NCBI RefSeq assembly: GCF_022179545.1
Contig: NZ_AP025518.1
Location: 3,224,001-3,288,000, forward strand
DNA length: 64,000 nucleotides
Direction: 5' to 3'
Source: Mycolicibacterium fortuitum subsp. fortuitum
GTDB lineage: Bacteria; Actinomycetota; Actinomycetes; Mycobacteriales; Mycobacteriaceae
Each line of letters starts with the position of its first letter. The first letter of the stretch is position 1. The notes beneath the pieces are model-generated. The model did not search any database and had not been told where the DNA came from. It worked only from the letters and a program-made list of their open reading frames with translations. Positions 54,630 through 63,836 of the stretch are shown in pieces. Made by a program: the position numbers and the translations under genes.

Positions 54630-55874
54630 CTATGGGTTAATGGTGTTCTCGCCGACCTGACGACCCCACACGTACTCGGACACCAGCGGTTGACCGACTT
54701 CGAGGTGGTTGTATGGCGCGATCGAGGCTCCGGTATCCATCACCAGATAGGGAGCCGGCCACAGATCTTTTGTGACCGGTTGCCAGCAGCCGGGCCGGCC
54801 CTCGGGCCCGCCCTTGGCGTTGACCCGCGGCAGGTTGTCGGGATAGACGTACGGGTTGCCGACGCCGATCAGAAAGTCGTGCAGCTCGAGCGCGTAACCG
54901 TTGCGGGTCTGGGCGGCGAACTTCGGCGCGGCCTCTGCATAGTTGCGAACTGAGCATGCCAACGCCGGACTGTTGCGATCGAGCATCTCGCTGACCGGTA
55001 GCAGGTCCTGGGCGCCGCGGACCAGGTAGGGCCCGCCGCGCTCGAAGATGTCACCGCCGGTGTTGCCGAATCCGACCGCGGCCACCAGCGCCTGATCCAG
55101 ATTGCCGCGCTGATCGTTGAGCGTGCGCGCCGTGCTCACCGCGTTGGTCAAACCGTCGAACAGATCCGGACCCGCATCGGCATAGACCTCGCCCAGATCA
55201 GCCAGTCCCGAGATGTCGCGGCGGATCTGAGGCATCCGCGGGTTCAGGTCGGACAAGATGTCGTTGCCGTTGACGATCGACTGACCGAACTTGTCACCCA
55301 GCCCGTCGAGCGCCTGCGCCGTCGCGGTCAGCGTCTGGTTCAGCTTGATCGGGTCGATCTGCTCGGAGATCGCGGTGATGGTCTCGAACAGGGAGTTGAA
55401 CTCCGTCGTCACCCCCTGCGCCCGGATCGGCGTCGAAGGAGAAATCCGCTCCGGGGACGGGTTGGACGGCGACAGGAACGAGATGTACTTGTTGCCGAAC
55501 ACCGTGGTCGCCCGCAGCTCAGCAGTCACATTCTCCGGGATCAGCTTCAGGTACTGAGGCTTGATGTCCAGGATCAGCTTGGCTTCCGGGTTGTCATCCA
55601 CCGTGACCACATCGATCGAGGCCAGGCGCCCGATGGGCACCCCGTTGAAGGTGACCTTCGAACCCGGATCCATCGACAGACCCGCCCGACCCGACAACAC
55701 GGTCAGCTGCGTCTTCTCCTCGAACGACCCGCGGAACTGCATCCACGTCAACGTCAGCACCGTAACCAGAAAGACGATCATGCCTGCGCACGCGGTCTTG
55801 TACGGCGGGTCGTAGCGCCAGTGCTTGAACCGACGTTCGGGCAGGGCACGCGATGCCGCGGTGGATGAGGCCAC
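54630..55874 (-). CDS. orphan MceA-like MCE-family protein
   Basis: 414 residues from GTG 55874 (GGAGG seven bases ahead); the frame extends upstream to 56000 without that. One N-terminal membrane helix (about 31-50: AGMIVFLVTVLTLTWMQF), then the MlaD/Mce beta-barrel (about 57-135: TVLSGRAGLSMDPGSKVTFNGVPIGRLASIDV ... TVFGNKYISFL), a long alpha-helical channel part with repeated heptads (about 160-290) and a C-terminal Cys/Pro-rich tail. A YrbE/MceA-F operon normally carries such proteins; here no yrbE or other mce gene adjoins it. It probably sits in the periplasm as part of a lipid-transfer tunnel made with proteins encoded elsewhere. Confidence 0.9.
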   Translation of the reverse strand: MASSTAASRALPERRFKHWRYDPPYKTACAGMIVFLVTVLTLTWMQFRGSFEEKTQLTVLSGRAGLSMDPGSKVTFNGVPIGRLASIDVVTVDDNPEAKLILDIKPQYLKLIPENVTAELRATTVFGNKYISFLSPSNPSPERISPSTPIRAQGVTTEFNSLFETITAISEQIDPIKLNQTLTATAQALDGLGDKFGQSIVNGNDILSDLNPRMPQIRRDISGLADLGEVYADAGPDLFDGLTNAVSTARTLNDQRGNLDQALVAAVGFGNTGGDIFERGGPYLVRGAQDLLPVSEMLDRNSPALACSVRNYAEAAPKFAAQTRNGYALELHDFLIGVGNPYVYPDNLPRVNAKGGPEGRPGCWQPVTKDLWPAPYLVMDTGASIAPYNHLEVGQPLVSEYVWGRQVGENTINP

Positions 55875-56173
55875 GCACAAACCTCCGACTTGTCGACGCG
55901 GCCGGCCAGTTGGTGAGCACAGAGCAGCCAGCGAGTGAGCGAGCAGAACTCTCGCAAACAATCGGAGACGACCGCAACCAGAAGGCGGCCAGTGCGGCAA
56001 ACATCAAATTGCCGCAGTCGGGAGACCTGCGTCACACCGAGTGGCGCAAAGTAACCGGAATTACGGAGCGTCGGTGGGACCACATGCGCATGCGTGGTAG
56101 AACCAGCACTCGCACAAGGGCGTTCGGGAATTGCGCGTCAAGTGAGCACAACGGCAAACGCCGTCAAAGCGGT

Positions 56174-56782
56174 CTAGAGCCCGGAGGGTACGACCTTGTC
56201 GTCGACAGTCACCTCGACCTCGCCGGTCTTCGTGTTGTACGCGACCTTGCCGTGCTCAAATGTCGATACGAGCAAATCACCGTCGGCGGTCTCGTCGCTG
56301 GTGGGCACACCCAGCGGGCCTGCCGAGCCGTTGTCGCCGGTAATGAGGGGCATGCCGGCAGCGTCGCGCGGGACATTCCAGGCCTCGCGGATCTTGCCGG
56401 CGGTGATGTACGCCGGCGTGCCCGCCTCGTCGTTCTTGGCCACGATCACGCCACCCTGGAACTGCTGGAACACCACGCCGCTGTCCCTGGTGCCCGCATT
56501 GCGGTCACCCGTCAGCGGCTTGCCGAGGGCCTGCTTCTGCGCCTCGGTGGCCGCGGAGTACTTAGCAGCGATCGGGCCGGTCAGCGTCACCTCGACGTCC
56601 CTCTCCCCGATGAGCTTTACTTCCGCGGGATGCGGCGGGGTTTGAACCGTTGAGGTGGAGATCAATCCGACCTGGGGAGACATTGACGCATCGACGTCCT
56701 TGTCATCGGTGCAGCCCGCGGTGATCAGCGCGACGGCAGCCAGACCGGCAAGTGCAGTGTGGCGGTATGCGCTCGTCCTCAT
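56174..56782 (-). CDS. LGFP-repeat lipoprotein
   Basis: 202 residues from ATG 56782. Signal peptide with lipobox ALITAGC (Cys at about residue 24), so a membrane-anchored lipoprotein. Two LGFP-type repeats: YSAATEAQKQALGKPLTGDRNAGTRDSGVVFQQFQGGVIVAKNDEAGTPAYITAGKIREAWN and LGVPTSDETADGDLLVSTFEHGKVAYN, with a final EVTVDD strand. LGFP repeats in mycobacterial and corynebacterial envelope proteins are believed to bind the cell wall. Function of this one unknown. Confidence 0.88.
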   Translation of the reverse strand: MRTSAYRHTALAGLAAVALITAGCTDDKDVDASMSPQVGLISTSTVQTPPHPAEVKLIGERDVEVTLTGPIAAKYSAATEAQKQALGKPLTGDRNAGTRDSGVVFQQFQGGVIVAKNDEAGTPAYITAGKIREAWNVPRDAAGMPLITGDNGSAGPLGVPTSDETADGDLLVSTFEHGKVAYNTKTGEVEVTVDDKVVPSGL

Positions 56783-56971
56783 GGGTTTCCTCTCACGTGT
56801 ACCTGCGGTGTGGGTCACGTTACAGCTGAACCCTCATCCGGCCGGGACCATACCCCAGGCACTTGAGTGGCGCAGGCCATCGCTATACGCCGGCGAATCA
56901 CGGTGTAACCGCATCACCTCTCAGACAATGTCTGCGTGAGGAGAAATCGGCAGATCGGCCGGATCCGCCGG

Positions 56972-57652
56972 TCAGGTGAGCGGTTGCGGCCTGGGGCCGG
57001 CAGCCTGGATGTAGAGCTCGCCCGCCGCGCTCATCGCGGCCTTGACGGTGTTGTAGTAGTGAGTTCCAACCCCGCCGTGATACTTCAGCAATTGCGGGTT
57101 CTGCGCGAGCGTGGCAGCCAGCACGGTGTCGTTGGTGCCGTATTTCTTGAACGCCTCGGTGAACCGGCCGATGAACCGGGCGATCGCCTTGTTGGGATCC
57201 CGGCGTTCGGCGACAGAGCCGAAACTGGCTTTCTCCTGGAACAGCCCGATGACCTCATCAGCCGCGCCCCCGGGGCCGCCGTAGGCCTGCACGCCGCCGG
57301 ACGCGGTCGGACGGAACGTGGATTCGATTTTCGCAGTGGCGATGACGGTCTTGATCTGGTCCTCGCTCAGCCTGGCGGCCCGGCCCTGGCTCACGATGGC
57401 CTTGACGATGTCCTCAGCGCTGGACGTCTCGGTCACGATCACCGGCCTGGGAGCTACGACCGCGGCCGCCTTGCTCACCGTCTCGCGCGCAGGCTGGTGC
57501 TCAACAGCTACCGGTGCCTGCGCCTGCCGGGGCACGGGAGAAGAAACCAGAGTCGCACCGCCGAGACCGCTGACAACGAGACACGTGGTGATGAGCTTCT
57601 TCACCAGGGTCGGTTTTCCGAACGTCTCGATTGCTCGGTCAATTTTCTGCAT
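56972..57652 (-). CDS. secreted lysozyme-fold (transglycosylase-like) protein
   Basis: 226 residues from ATG 57652 (GGAG nine bases ahead). N-terminal hydrophobic segment (ITTCLVVSGLGGATLVSSPV) as signal peptide or anchor, Ala/Pro linker, then IVKAIVSQGRAARLSEDQIKTVIATAKIESTFRPTASGG ... GLFQEKASFGSVAERRDPNKAIARFIGRFTEAFKKYG, where ATAKIESTF carries the catalytic Glu and GLFQEK the second motif of the lysozyme-like fold. It probably cleaves peptidoglycan. Alone in its transcription unit. Confidence 0.85.
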   Translation of the reverse strand: MQKIDRAIETFGKPTLVKKLITTCLVVSGLGGATLVSSPVPRQAQAPVAVEHQPARETVSKAAAVVAPRPVIVTETSSAEDIVKAIVSQGRAARLSEDQIKTVIATAKIESTFRPTASGGVQAYGGPGGAADEVIGLFQEKASFGSVAERRDPNKAIARFIGRFTEAFKKYGTNDTVLAATLAQNPQLLKYHGGVGTHYYNTVKAAMSAAGELYIQAAGPRPQPLT

Positions 57653-58366
57653 GGGCACGCTCTCCTCTGTGGGGGTTTGAACTTGTGATCCCCCACCAAC
57701 CCCGCCTGTCGGCGTTGAACAACAGGGTTGGACTGCGCACTGGACCCATGCGGTGACCGAGCACCGGGCCCGCCCAGATGCGCGCCAGTAAAAGTTCGCT
57801 ACACACGGGGCAGCTGCGGCGACCTACGAGTTGGGCCGCCACCGGCACGTAACACTCGTGGCAAAACCTCCCCCGTTTGCCACGGTGTGACTTGCTTCAC
57901 TTTTCCTGCTACTACTGAAAAGTAGTAATTAGCCGTGCACTGTATTGGAACATTCGAGATCCCGCAAAACCGCTGTTCAACCTAGACAAAAGGTGCCTCG
58001 ACCCGACTCCTTGCCTCGATGGCCACGGGTTTGCCCGGCCTGTTCAGGCGTCGAGGCGTGCGAGCAGTTCGCCGGGGAACCCTGTGAACGGTGGGCGGCG
58101 ATGGCGATGAGGTGGCGGGCTCAGTGGATCCCGATACGATTTCACCGCCGGGAGAACTCGTTGTGCCGCAGCGAGATCCGCGCCCGCGTCTTCGAAATCA
58201 CTTGCACACAAAGCGATCTGGTCAGGCGGTGAATCGAGAGCCGCGACGCAGCTGAAATGCTCACCGCTGACCTGACGAACCCCTTGCCCTGCAAAATCTG
58301 TTGGCCCACCACGACGGCCACTGCTAGGTTGCCGGAAGCCGTGCCAGAGAAAAAGGAGGTGTAGCC
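57653..58366. other. 714-base intergenic stretch with a strong palindrome
   Basis: No supported gene on either strand. Contains TACTACT-GAAA-AGTAGTA (57910-57927), an AT-rich patch around it, and near its end the ribosome site AAGGAGG for the leader ORF at 58367. Confidence 0.5.
57910..57927. promoter_or_regulatory. palindrome with 7-bp arms
   Basis: TACTACT-GAAA-AGTAGTA is a perfect inverted repeat in an AT-rich stretch in the divergent spacer between the lysozyme-fold gene and the leader ORF/hydrolase unit. Looks like a repressor operator; the repressor is unknown. Confidence 0.5.
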
Positions 58367-58420
58367 GTGAACGCAGAATCGACACGGGTGCTCCCCTCCG
58401 GGGTCGCGGTCGGACGGTAG
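58367..58420 (+). CDS. 17-residue leader ORF upstream of alpha/beta hydrolase
   Basis: A GTG at 58367 preceded by AAGGAGGTGTAGCC starts an ORF reading MNAESTRVLPSGVAVGR and stopping at 58420. A perfect CGGACG-GTAGAT-CGTCCG hairpin (58411-58428) covers the stop codon. The main gene starts 48 bases later. The combination of strong ribosome site, tiny ORF and hairpin suggests translational or transcriptional control of the hydrolase. Confidence 0.45.
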   Translation: MNAESTRVLPSGVAVGR

Positions 58421-58468
58421 ATCGTCCGGGAGCGCCGTTCCAAACGCACTCCCGAAAGAAAGACGGTC

Positions 58469-59203
58469 ATGTACTTCACTTCTCAGCAGCGCCTCGACGA
58501 CGGCGTCACCCTCGAACGCGACTTCATCCTCGGCGACATCCCAGGCATCCTATGGACGCCGGTATCCGCGTCCGCGCCACTTCCCCTGATCCTCTTGGGG
58601 CATTCCGCCGGACTACCGACGATGTATCCCCGATTGCTCACCAGGGCTCAGCACGCCGTGTCCGCGGGGCTCGCCGCCGCCACCATCGAGCTGCCCGGTG
58701 GCGGTGCGCGGCAGCGGATCGACGTCCTCGAGCAGGCTCGCGCTGATCTGCGCCGTGCACTGCAGGCCGGCAAGCCCGTCACAGACCAGATCGTCGACCG
58801 GCTCGTGCTCCCACTGACGGCAGAGTCGGTCTCGGAATGGCAAGCCGCCCTGGACTGCCTTCTCGAGCTGCCCGAGATCGGCGGCCCCGTCGGCTACTCA
58901 GGAGGCCTTATCTCGGTCGGCACCCGGCTCGCGGTCGTCGAGCCCCGGATCCGTGCCGCCGTCCTGTTCGCCGGGAGTTACGTTCCCCGCTCCGTGGTCG
59001 CCGAGGCCCGGCAAGTGGAAATCCCGCTGCACGTCCTACTGCAATGGGACGACGAGGGCAACGATCGGCAGATGGCCCTGGATCTGTTCGACGCCTTCGG
59101 GTCCAAGCAAAAGACGCTGCAGGCCAACATGGGCGGCCACACCGGCGTCCCGCAGTTCGCGGGAGAAGAAGCCGGCCGATTCTTCAGCCGGCACCTGAAG
59201 TAA
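58469..59203 (+). CDS. alpha/beta-hydrolase (dienelactone-hydrolase-like)
   Basis: 244 residues. ILLGHSAGLP is an early turn; the nucleophile elbow is GPVGYSGGLIS (Ser144), acid probably WDDEGND, His in MGGHTGVPQF. No signal peptide. Similar in pattern to small bacterial hydrolases of broad or unknown substrate. Ribosome site: GAAAGAAAG with weak complement. Confidence 0.85.
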   Translation: MYFTSQQRLDDGVTLERDFILGDIPGILWTPVSASAPLPLILLGHSAGLPTMYPRLLTRAQHAVSAGLAAATIELPGGGARQRIDVLEQARADLRRALQAGKPVTDQIVDRLVLPLTAESVSEWQAALDCLLELPEIGGPVGYSGGLISVGTRLAVVEPRIRAAVLFAGSYVPRSVVAEARQVEIPLHVLLQWDDEGNDRQMALDLFDAFGSKQKTLQANMGGHTGVPQFAGEEAGRFFSRHLK

Positions 59204-59206
59204 GCC

Positions 59207-59728
59207 TCACGCATTGGGGTCAGGGCAATTCATGTCGTCATATTCCCCTCGGTCCCAGAAGGCCTTGCACACCAGAACCGCCGTGTACACGGCCCCACCG
59301 ACCAGATAGGGGGACTTTGTCAGCTCCGGAAGGATCTGACGGGACCGCTGCGGATCGGCCGCTTGCCGGCACGACGATTCTGTCAAGGTGGCAACCGCTT
59401 TCGGCGGGAGCGCCGGGTACGTCGAGTCCCACCGGGATTCCCAGACGTCAGGAAACGGGGGCGCCTGGCCGTTGAGTTCCGCGGCCTTGCGTCCCCAGGC
59501 GTTGGCGAGGTTCTTGGCGTCCTCCAGAGGCGGATTCTCCCCCAGATATGGGGTGCATCCGCCCGCCCCCTGAGCGCCGATCCTTGCTCCGCCCACAGCC
59601 GCGACCGCGGCAGGGCCCCCGGGCGCTGTCCGCGAGCCGAGCGAACCATCCTCCCCAGGGCTGCCGCAGGCTGCCATCACCAAGACCGCAGCGCCAGCAA
59701 AGCAAAGTCGGCTCGCGACCACGGCCAT
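59207..59728 (-). CDS. lipoprotein of unknown function
   Basis: 173 residues from ATG 59728 (GAGGAG eight bases ahead). Signal peptide with lipobox VLVMAACGSPG (Cys about residue 21). Mature part Gly/Ala-rich at first, then WGRKAAELNGQAPPFPDVWESRWDSTYPAL with DMNCPDPNA at the end; several Cys could make disulfides. Family not recognised. Convergent with the hydrolase gene. Confidence 0.72.
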   Translation of the reverse strand: MAVVASRLCFAGAAVLVMAACGSPGEDGSLGSRTAPGGPAAVAAVGGARIGAQGAGGCTPYLGENPPLEDAKNLANAWGRKAAELNGQAPPFPDVWESRWDSTYPALPPKAVATLTESSCRQAADPQRSRQILPELTKSPYLVGGAVYTAVLVCKAFWDRGEYDDMNCPDPNA

Positions 59729-60072
59729 TCCCCACACTCCTCGCGCCTGGGCGATATGCGCCCACCACTCGTCAGTCACTGACGGAAACGTCAATATACT
59801 CGCGCGTTCGGCGCTGGACATGGCCGTCCGAACCGCAGCTCGTACACCGGGTAAATCGTCAGTGGCGCATCGCGATTCGCAAGGATCTCACACCCGATCC
59901 GGCGGCCCCGCAGCGGCGCCTGATCAAGCAGAACCGGCCCGCCCGTGTGTTCCCAACAGCTAATCCGCACGATGCCAGTGCACGTTTGAAGGCCTTGAGT
60001 CTGGATATCCCTTCCGGTGACACCGAGAGCACTTGCTCCTGGGACACCAGGAACAGGCGAAGGGAGTTCAAC
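59729..60072. other. 344-base intergenic stretch
   Basis: Promoter region for the MPT63-like gene and the lipoprotein gene. No repeat or further gene noticed. Confidence 0.4.
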
Positions 60073-60528
60073 ATGACGTTCTCGCAGATCGCACTCAAGG
60101 CGACAGCAGCCGCTGCCGGTATTGCGGCAGCCGGACTCGTAGCGGCCACACCGGCGCTCGCTGACTCAGAATCACTGCAGTTCGGCCAAGCGGCCGAGAT
60201 TCCGAGCAATGGAGGTGCCATCAGCTACACGGTGAGCAACCTGCAGCCCAGTGGTCACAACGACGGAATCTGGTATTCCGATGTCACGGCGCGGGCCGTG
60301 AGCGGCTCCCCCACCCCGAATATCTCCGACTTCAACGCGCGAGCGGTCAACAGTTCGACCTATGCAGACATGAAGGGAAACCAGACCGACGGCCTCCCCA
60401 ACCAGCCGATCGCGCCGGGTAGCCAGGCAACCGGGCGAATCTACTTCGATGTTCGCGGGGGCACGGCGCCAGACAGCGTTGTCTATCGGGATGCCGGCGG
60501 CACCGACAAGGTGGTGTGGAAGGGCTAG
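60073..60528 (+). CDS. MPT63-like secreted immunogenic protein family
   Basis: 151 residues from ATG 60073 (AGGGAG six bases ahead). Sec signal MTFSQIALKATAAAAGIAAAGLVAATPALA with cleavage AxA. Mature protein starts DSESLQFGQAAEIPSNGGAISYTVSNLQPSGHND, a beta-sandwich with repeated Gly turns, ending GTAPDSVVYRDAGGTDKVVW, as in the MPT63/MPB63 (DUF1942) family of secreted mycobacterial proteins. No catalytic role known. Confidence 0.85.
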   Translation: MTFSQIALKATAAAAGIAAAGLVAATPALADSESLQFGQAAEIPSNGGAISYTVSNLQPSGHNDGIWYSDVTARAVSGSPTPNISDFNARAVNSSTYADMKGNQTDGLPNQPIAPGSQATGRIYFDVRGGTAPDSVVYRDAGGTDKVVWKG

Positions 60529-60546
60529 TCGCAAACCGCGAACTCG

Positions 60547-60975
60547 CTAACTACACGGGTATAGCCCGTTGAGCACACAATTCATTGGTGGCACGTAGGA
60601 GCCGGACAACACGCCCCTGATGCCGCCGGTGGCCGTGCCGCCAGGTTCGACTATGCGGTTCCAGTTCGCGGGGGTCAGCACGTAGTGCGTGCCATATCGC
60701 GTGAAGTTGCTGCTCCACGTGTGCGACACGGATTCGCCCATCGGCAAGTCGAATTCGAGTTTCCAATCCGACAGCGGCACGCTGCCGGAATTCACGATGA
60801 CGAAACGGGCGATGAAACCGGTCTGCCACGTCGATGTCACCGATAACCTGGCGGCCGCCGCAGCCGCGTGAGCCGCCGGCGCGACGGCGAGTCCACCGGT
60901 GGCCACCGTCAACACCGACACTCCCACGTGAAGCGCTGTGCGCCAGCGCTTCACGTGGCTGTTCAATCCCGCCAT
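60547..60975 (-). CDS. secreted CBM2-type carbohydrate-binding protein
   Basis: 142 residues from ATG 60975. Signal peptide TALHVGVSVLTVATGGLAVAPAAHA, then SVTSTWQTGFIARFVIVNSGSVPLSDWKLEFDLPMGESVSHTWSSNFTRYGTHYVLTPANWNRIVEPGGTATGGI, the CBM2 (cellulose-binding) beta-sandwich with surface Trp residues (TWQTGF, DWKLEF, NWNRI). It has no catalytic domain, as in stand-alone mycobacterial CBM2 proteins. Convergent with the MPT63-like gene with 18 bases between the ends. Confidence 0.88.
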   Translation of the reverse strand: MAGLNSHVKRWRTALHVGVSVLTVATGGLAVAPAAHAAAAAARLSVTSTWQTGFIARFVIVNSGSVPLSDWKLEFDLPMGESVSHTWSSNFTRYGTHYVLTPANWNRIVEPGGTATGGIRGVLSGSYVPPMNCVLNGLYPCS

Positions 60976-61192
60976 GGCAGCCACGCTAAAGTCGACGAGA
61001 CCGGCTCGGACCACCGCATCGCGGGGAAGCTGCCGGACCTTTGCTGAACTGAAACCGTCACGAGACTTGTCCTGATCTGATCAGGCGAGAAATCGCCGGC
61101 CGAAACCTTCCTTCGGCCCGCAACTGTGTGTATAGACTGCGTCAGCCGGCGACGGCTGGGAGCACGTCCGCCGGGGAACGATGGGGATCACC

Positions 61193-62581
61193 ATGGGCCG
61201 GCACAGTGCCTCGTACATCGCAGCACAACATCGACCCTCCACCGGACTGTCCGCAGCAGGTGCGGCAGCGTATGTGGGTCGGGTCGGCTTCTTGGCGGTG
61301 GCTTTGGGCATCGGGGCAGCGGTGGCAGGCGGCACAGGCATCGCCGCCGCCGACGGTGCGTCGGAAAACAGTGGAGTTGGGCCCGCCGCGCCTACGGCCG
61401 ATTCATCGACGGATGCGGGTGCGGCCAAGGGACCTCACTCCGCCGGAACTGCCGGCAGAAAGTCACCCAAGCCCGGTTTGTTGGCCGCTCCGAGGATGAG
61501 GTTGGGCAACAGCCGACATGTGCAGATCGGCGAGCACAGGCCGGCTGGCGGCGGCCCGGTCTCGAAGGCTGATTCGCCCGGGCGGCCCCTCCCGAAGCCA
61601 GCGTCGACCAAATCGACCCCCGCCGACTCTCCGACTGCGGCCTCGGTCGCGCACCACACGCGCGTCAGCGGCACTGCACCAGTCCTCAGCGACCACAACG
61701 CCGTTCGTGCCAGGCTGACGTCCACAGCAGATGTCGTCGCCGCATCACAAACCGCACCGGCCGTCCCCAGCCCGGTGTCGGCCGTCGCTCCGCGCATCGT
61801 GTCCGCCCTAGCCGGGACGACATCAGTACGCGGCACAGGCGGTACGCCGTCGGTACCGATGCCGATCGTGCAGGCCATGCTGCAAGTGGTCCACCGCGAG
61901 ATCGAACGGTTCACTCTCGGCGCCAACGACATCAGGCCGGTCACTGTCAATCCCGTTCCGGCCGTTGCGCCTGGAGTGCCCGCGCCCACCGACCAGGTGC
62001 CGACGGCCTACGGCGACATCGGCAAATGGATGCTGGAGCCCGACGGTCAGATCTCTGATTACGGTGGGCTGCCGTACGGCGGCAGAACGGTCCTGGAACC
62101 GGTCAACGTCATCATCGTCGACCCGACCTCCACATCAGCCACCGAGGCCGAGCGCAAGCTCAACAACGTGATGTTCTGGTCCGGTTTTCCGGCCCAGCCG
62201 ATTCACAGCACCGGATTTCGAGGCACGATCGATGACGTGACGTACGGGCAGCAGCCCGCTGGCCTACTTCTGGGCTACTCCGACAACTTCTTCCTGTTCC
62301 CGAACAATCACGGCCGCATCTTCGGGCCTGACCCTGTGGAATCCAGTGCCGGGTATGTCTGGAGCGGCTCGTTCAGCACCGAACAGTTCGTCATCTACGA
62401 CCTGCTCCCCAGGCACGCGTATGTCTCATCGAATCTGGCCCGCAGTGCTCTGGCGATGCGGCTCATCGCGAGCGGCCGGGCGACATACGGCGGCATGGTC
62501 GCGCTGGATAATTCGTACAACACCGCCACCACCACGACCGGCGACCATGACGGCTACGCGGTGGTCATCGTCTTGAAATAG
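61193..62581 (+). CDS. large exported protein, disordered linker plus unknown C-terminal domain
   Basis: 462 residues from ATG 61193 (61181 also possible). N-terminal signal or anchor (YVGRVGFLAVALGIGAAVAGGTGIAAA), then about 170 residues rich in Ala/Pro/Ser/Thr (disordered linker), then a compact domain with KWMLEPDGQISDYGGLPYGGRTVLEPVNVIIVDP, MFWSGFPAQPIHSTGFRGTID and GYSDNFFLFPNNHGRIFGPDP. The last motif set (HSTGF, FFLFPNNHGRIFG) may be an active site but I do not recognise the family. Mycobacterial PE/exported style. Confidence 0.72.
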   Translation: MGRHSASYIAAQHRPSTGLSAAGAAAYVGRVGFLAVALGIGAAVAGGTGIAAADGASENSGVGPAAPTADSSTDAGAAKGPHSAGTAGRKSPKPGLLAAPRMRLGNSRHVQIGEHRPAGGGPVSKADSPGRPLPKPASTKSTPADSPTAASVAHHTRVSGTAPVLSDHNAVRARLTSTADVVAASQTAPAVPSPVSAVAPRIVSALAGTTSVRGTGGTPSVPMPIVQAMLQVVHREIERFTLGANDIRPVTVNPVPAVAPGVPAPTDQVPTAYGDIGKWMLEPDGQISDYGGLPYGGRTVLEPVNVIIVDPTSTSATEAERKLNNVMFWSGFPAQPIHSTGFRGTIDDVTYGQQPAGLLLGYSDNFFLFPNNHGRIFGPDPVESSAGYVWSGSFSTEQFVIYDLLPRHAYVSSNLARSALAMRLIASGRATYGGMVALDNSYNTATTTTGDHDGYAVVIVLK

Positions 62582-62728
62582 GCCTGCTACGTCGCTTCGC
62601 CGGCACGTTCGCACCGAAACACGACCGCCGCCTCGACGATGCGGGAACACTCTTGGGCATGACGATGGCACAGGATGTCGAAGCCGAACGAGCGGCATTG
62701 ACCGAGTCGTGGCTGCCGTGAGGTTGCG

Positions 62729-63592
62729 GTGATCGTCGACGAGGAGCTCGACTCCCTCTACCGTGTCCGGCCCGAAGAGTTCACCGCGCGCCGCAAGGAG
62801 CTTGCGGCCGCAGCAAGGAAGCGTGGTGATGCCGAGGCGGCCAAGGTGATCGCCGCGGCTCGACGCCCGACGACGGCCGCGTGGGTGGTGAATCTCCTCG
62901 CACTGACCGACGCCACTGTTCGCCCGAAACTGTCCGACTTACATGAAGCGCTGCGCGCCGCGCACGCGGCCATGGATGGGCAACGCATCCGCGAGCTGTC
63001 CACAGCGCAACGGGTACTTGTGCAGGATCTGGCACGGGCCGGGTTCGCGGCCGCAGAGTTATCTGATCCGACAGCCGCTTTGCGCGACGACGTCACCGGC
63101 ACGCTCCAGGCGGCGATCGCCGATCCCGAGGTCACCGCGCGTTTGGGGCGGCTCGCCCGAGCCGAGGAGTGGTCGGGGTTCGGTGATTTTGGAGTGTCGT
63201 CCGCAGTGATCACCCGCACCCGTTCGGATGCCGGGTCCGCCACGGCCGCGAGCCCACCACCGGCGAACGAACCATCGCCCGCAGACACCGCCGCGATCGA
63301 GGAGGCCCGACGCCGGCGTGAGGCCGCCTCCTCCGAAGTGGACAGAGCACGCTCCGCACACGACGACGCGATCGCCGCCGTGAAAGAGCGGCGGGCGCAG
63401 GTCGCGAGCGCGCGGCGGCACTACGAGAAACTGCTCGAAACTCTCGCCGCCGCCGAACATCAGCTCGAGGCGGCAGACGCGGAACTCGACCACGCACAGC
63501 GAGCCGCAGATCAGTTGCAGGACGGATTGCGAACGGCCGAAGCAGTTCTCACACAGGCAGAATCGCAGTTGGCCGAGTTCACCAGCGATTGA
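62729..63592 (+). CDS. coiled-coil protein of unknown function
   Basis: 287 residues from GTG 62729. N-terminal half helical (DSLYRVRPEEFTARRKELAAAARKRGDAEAAKVIAAARRPTTAAWVVNLLAL), a Pro/Ala linker near 170, and a C-terminal coiled coil (about 190-285: EEARRRREAASSEVDRARSAHDDAIAAVKERR ... AAEHQLEAADAELDHAQRAADQLQDGL). No signal peptide. Common in mycobacteria as a hypothetical protein; role unknown. Confidence 0.78.
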   Translation: MIVDEELDSLYRVRPEEFTARRKELAAAARKRGDAEAAKVIAAARRPTTAAWVVNLLALTDATVRPKLSDLHEALRAAHAAMDGQRIRELSTAQRVLVQDLARAGFAAAELSDPTAALRDDVTGTLQAAIADPEVTARLGRLARAEEWSGFGDFGVSSAVITRTRSDAGSATAASPPPANEPSPADTAAIEEARRRREAASSEVDRARSAHDDAIAAVKERRAQVASARRHYEKLLETLAAAEHQLEAADAELDHAQRAADQLQDGLRTAEAVLTQAESQLAEFTSD

Positions 63593-63836
63593 CGATGCGC
63601 CACCCGTTCGGCCACAGCGTCGACTCGACGCGGTGCCTGCGTGCGCTCCTCGGGAATGCGCCCGACCGAAACCGAACACCGACCGCGCCCCACGCCGACA
63701 GCCGCGCGCATTCGGCCGGCCGACCCCGGCCATAGGTGGGTGGGCGGCTGGATAGTTCCTCCGGGCCGTGGGCGTTCCCACCGGAAGGCAAGTCATTCGA
63801 CCTGTCTTCTTCAGTGCGGCCCTCAGGAGGAACACC

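Noticed and set aside
57945..58232. 95-codon plus-strand frame
   Set aside because: Arg/Cys-rich composition, no ribosome site, no family similarity.
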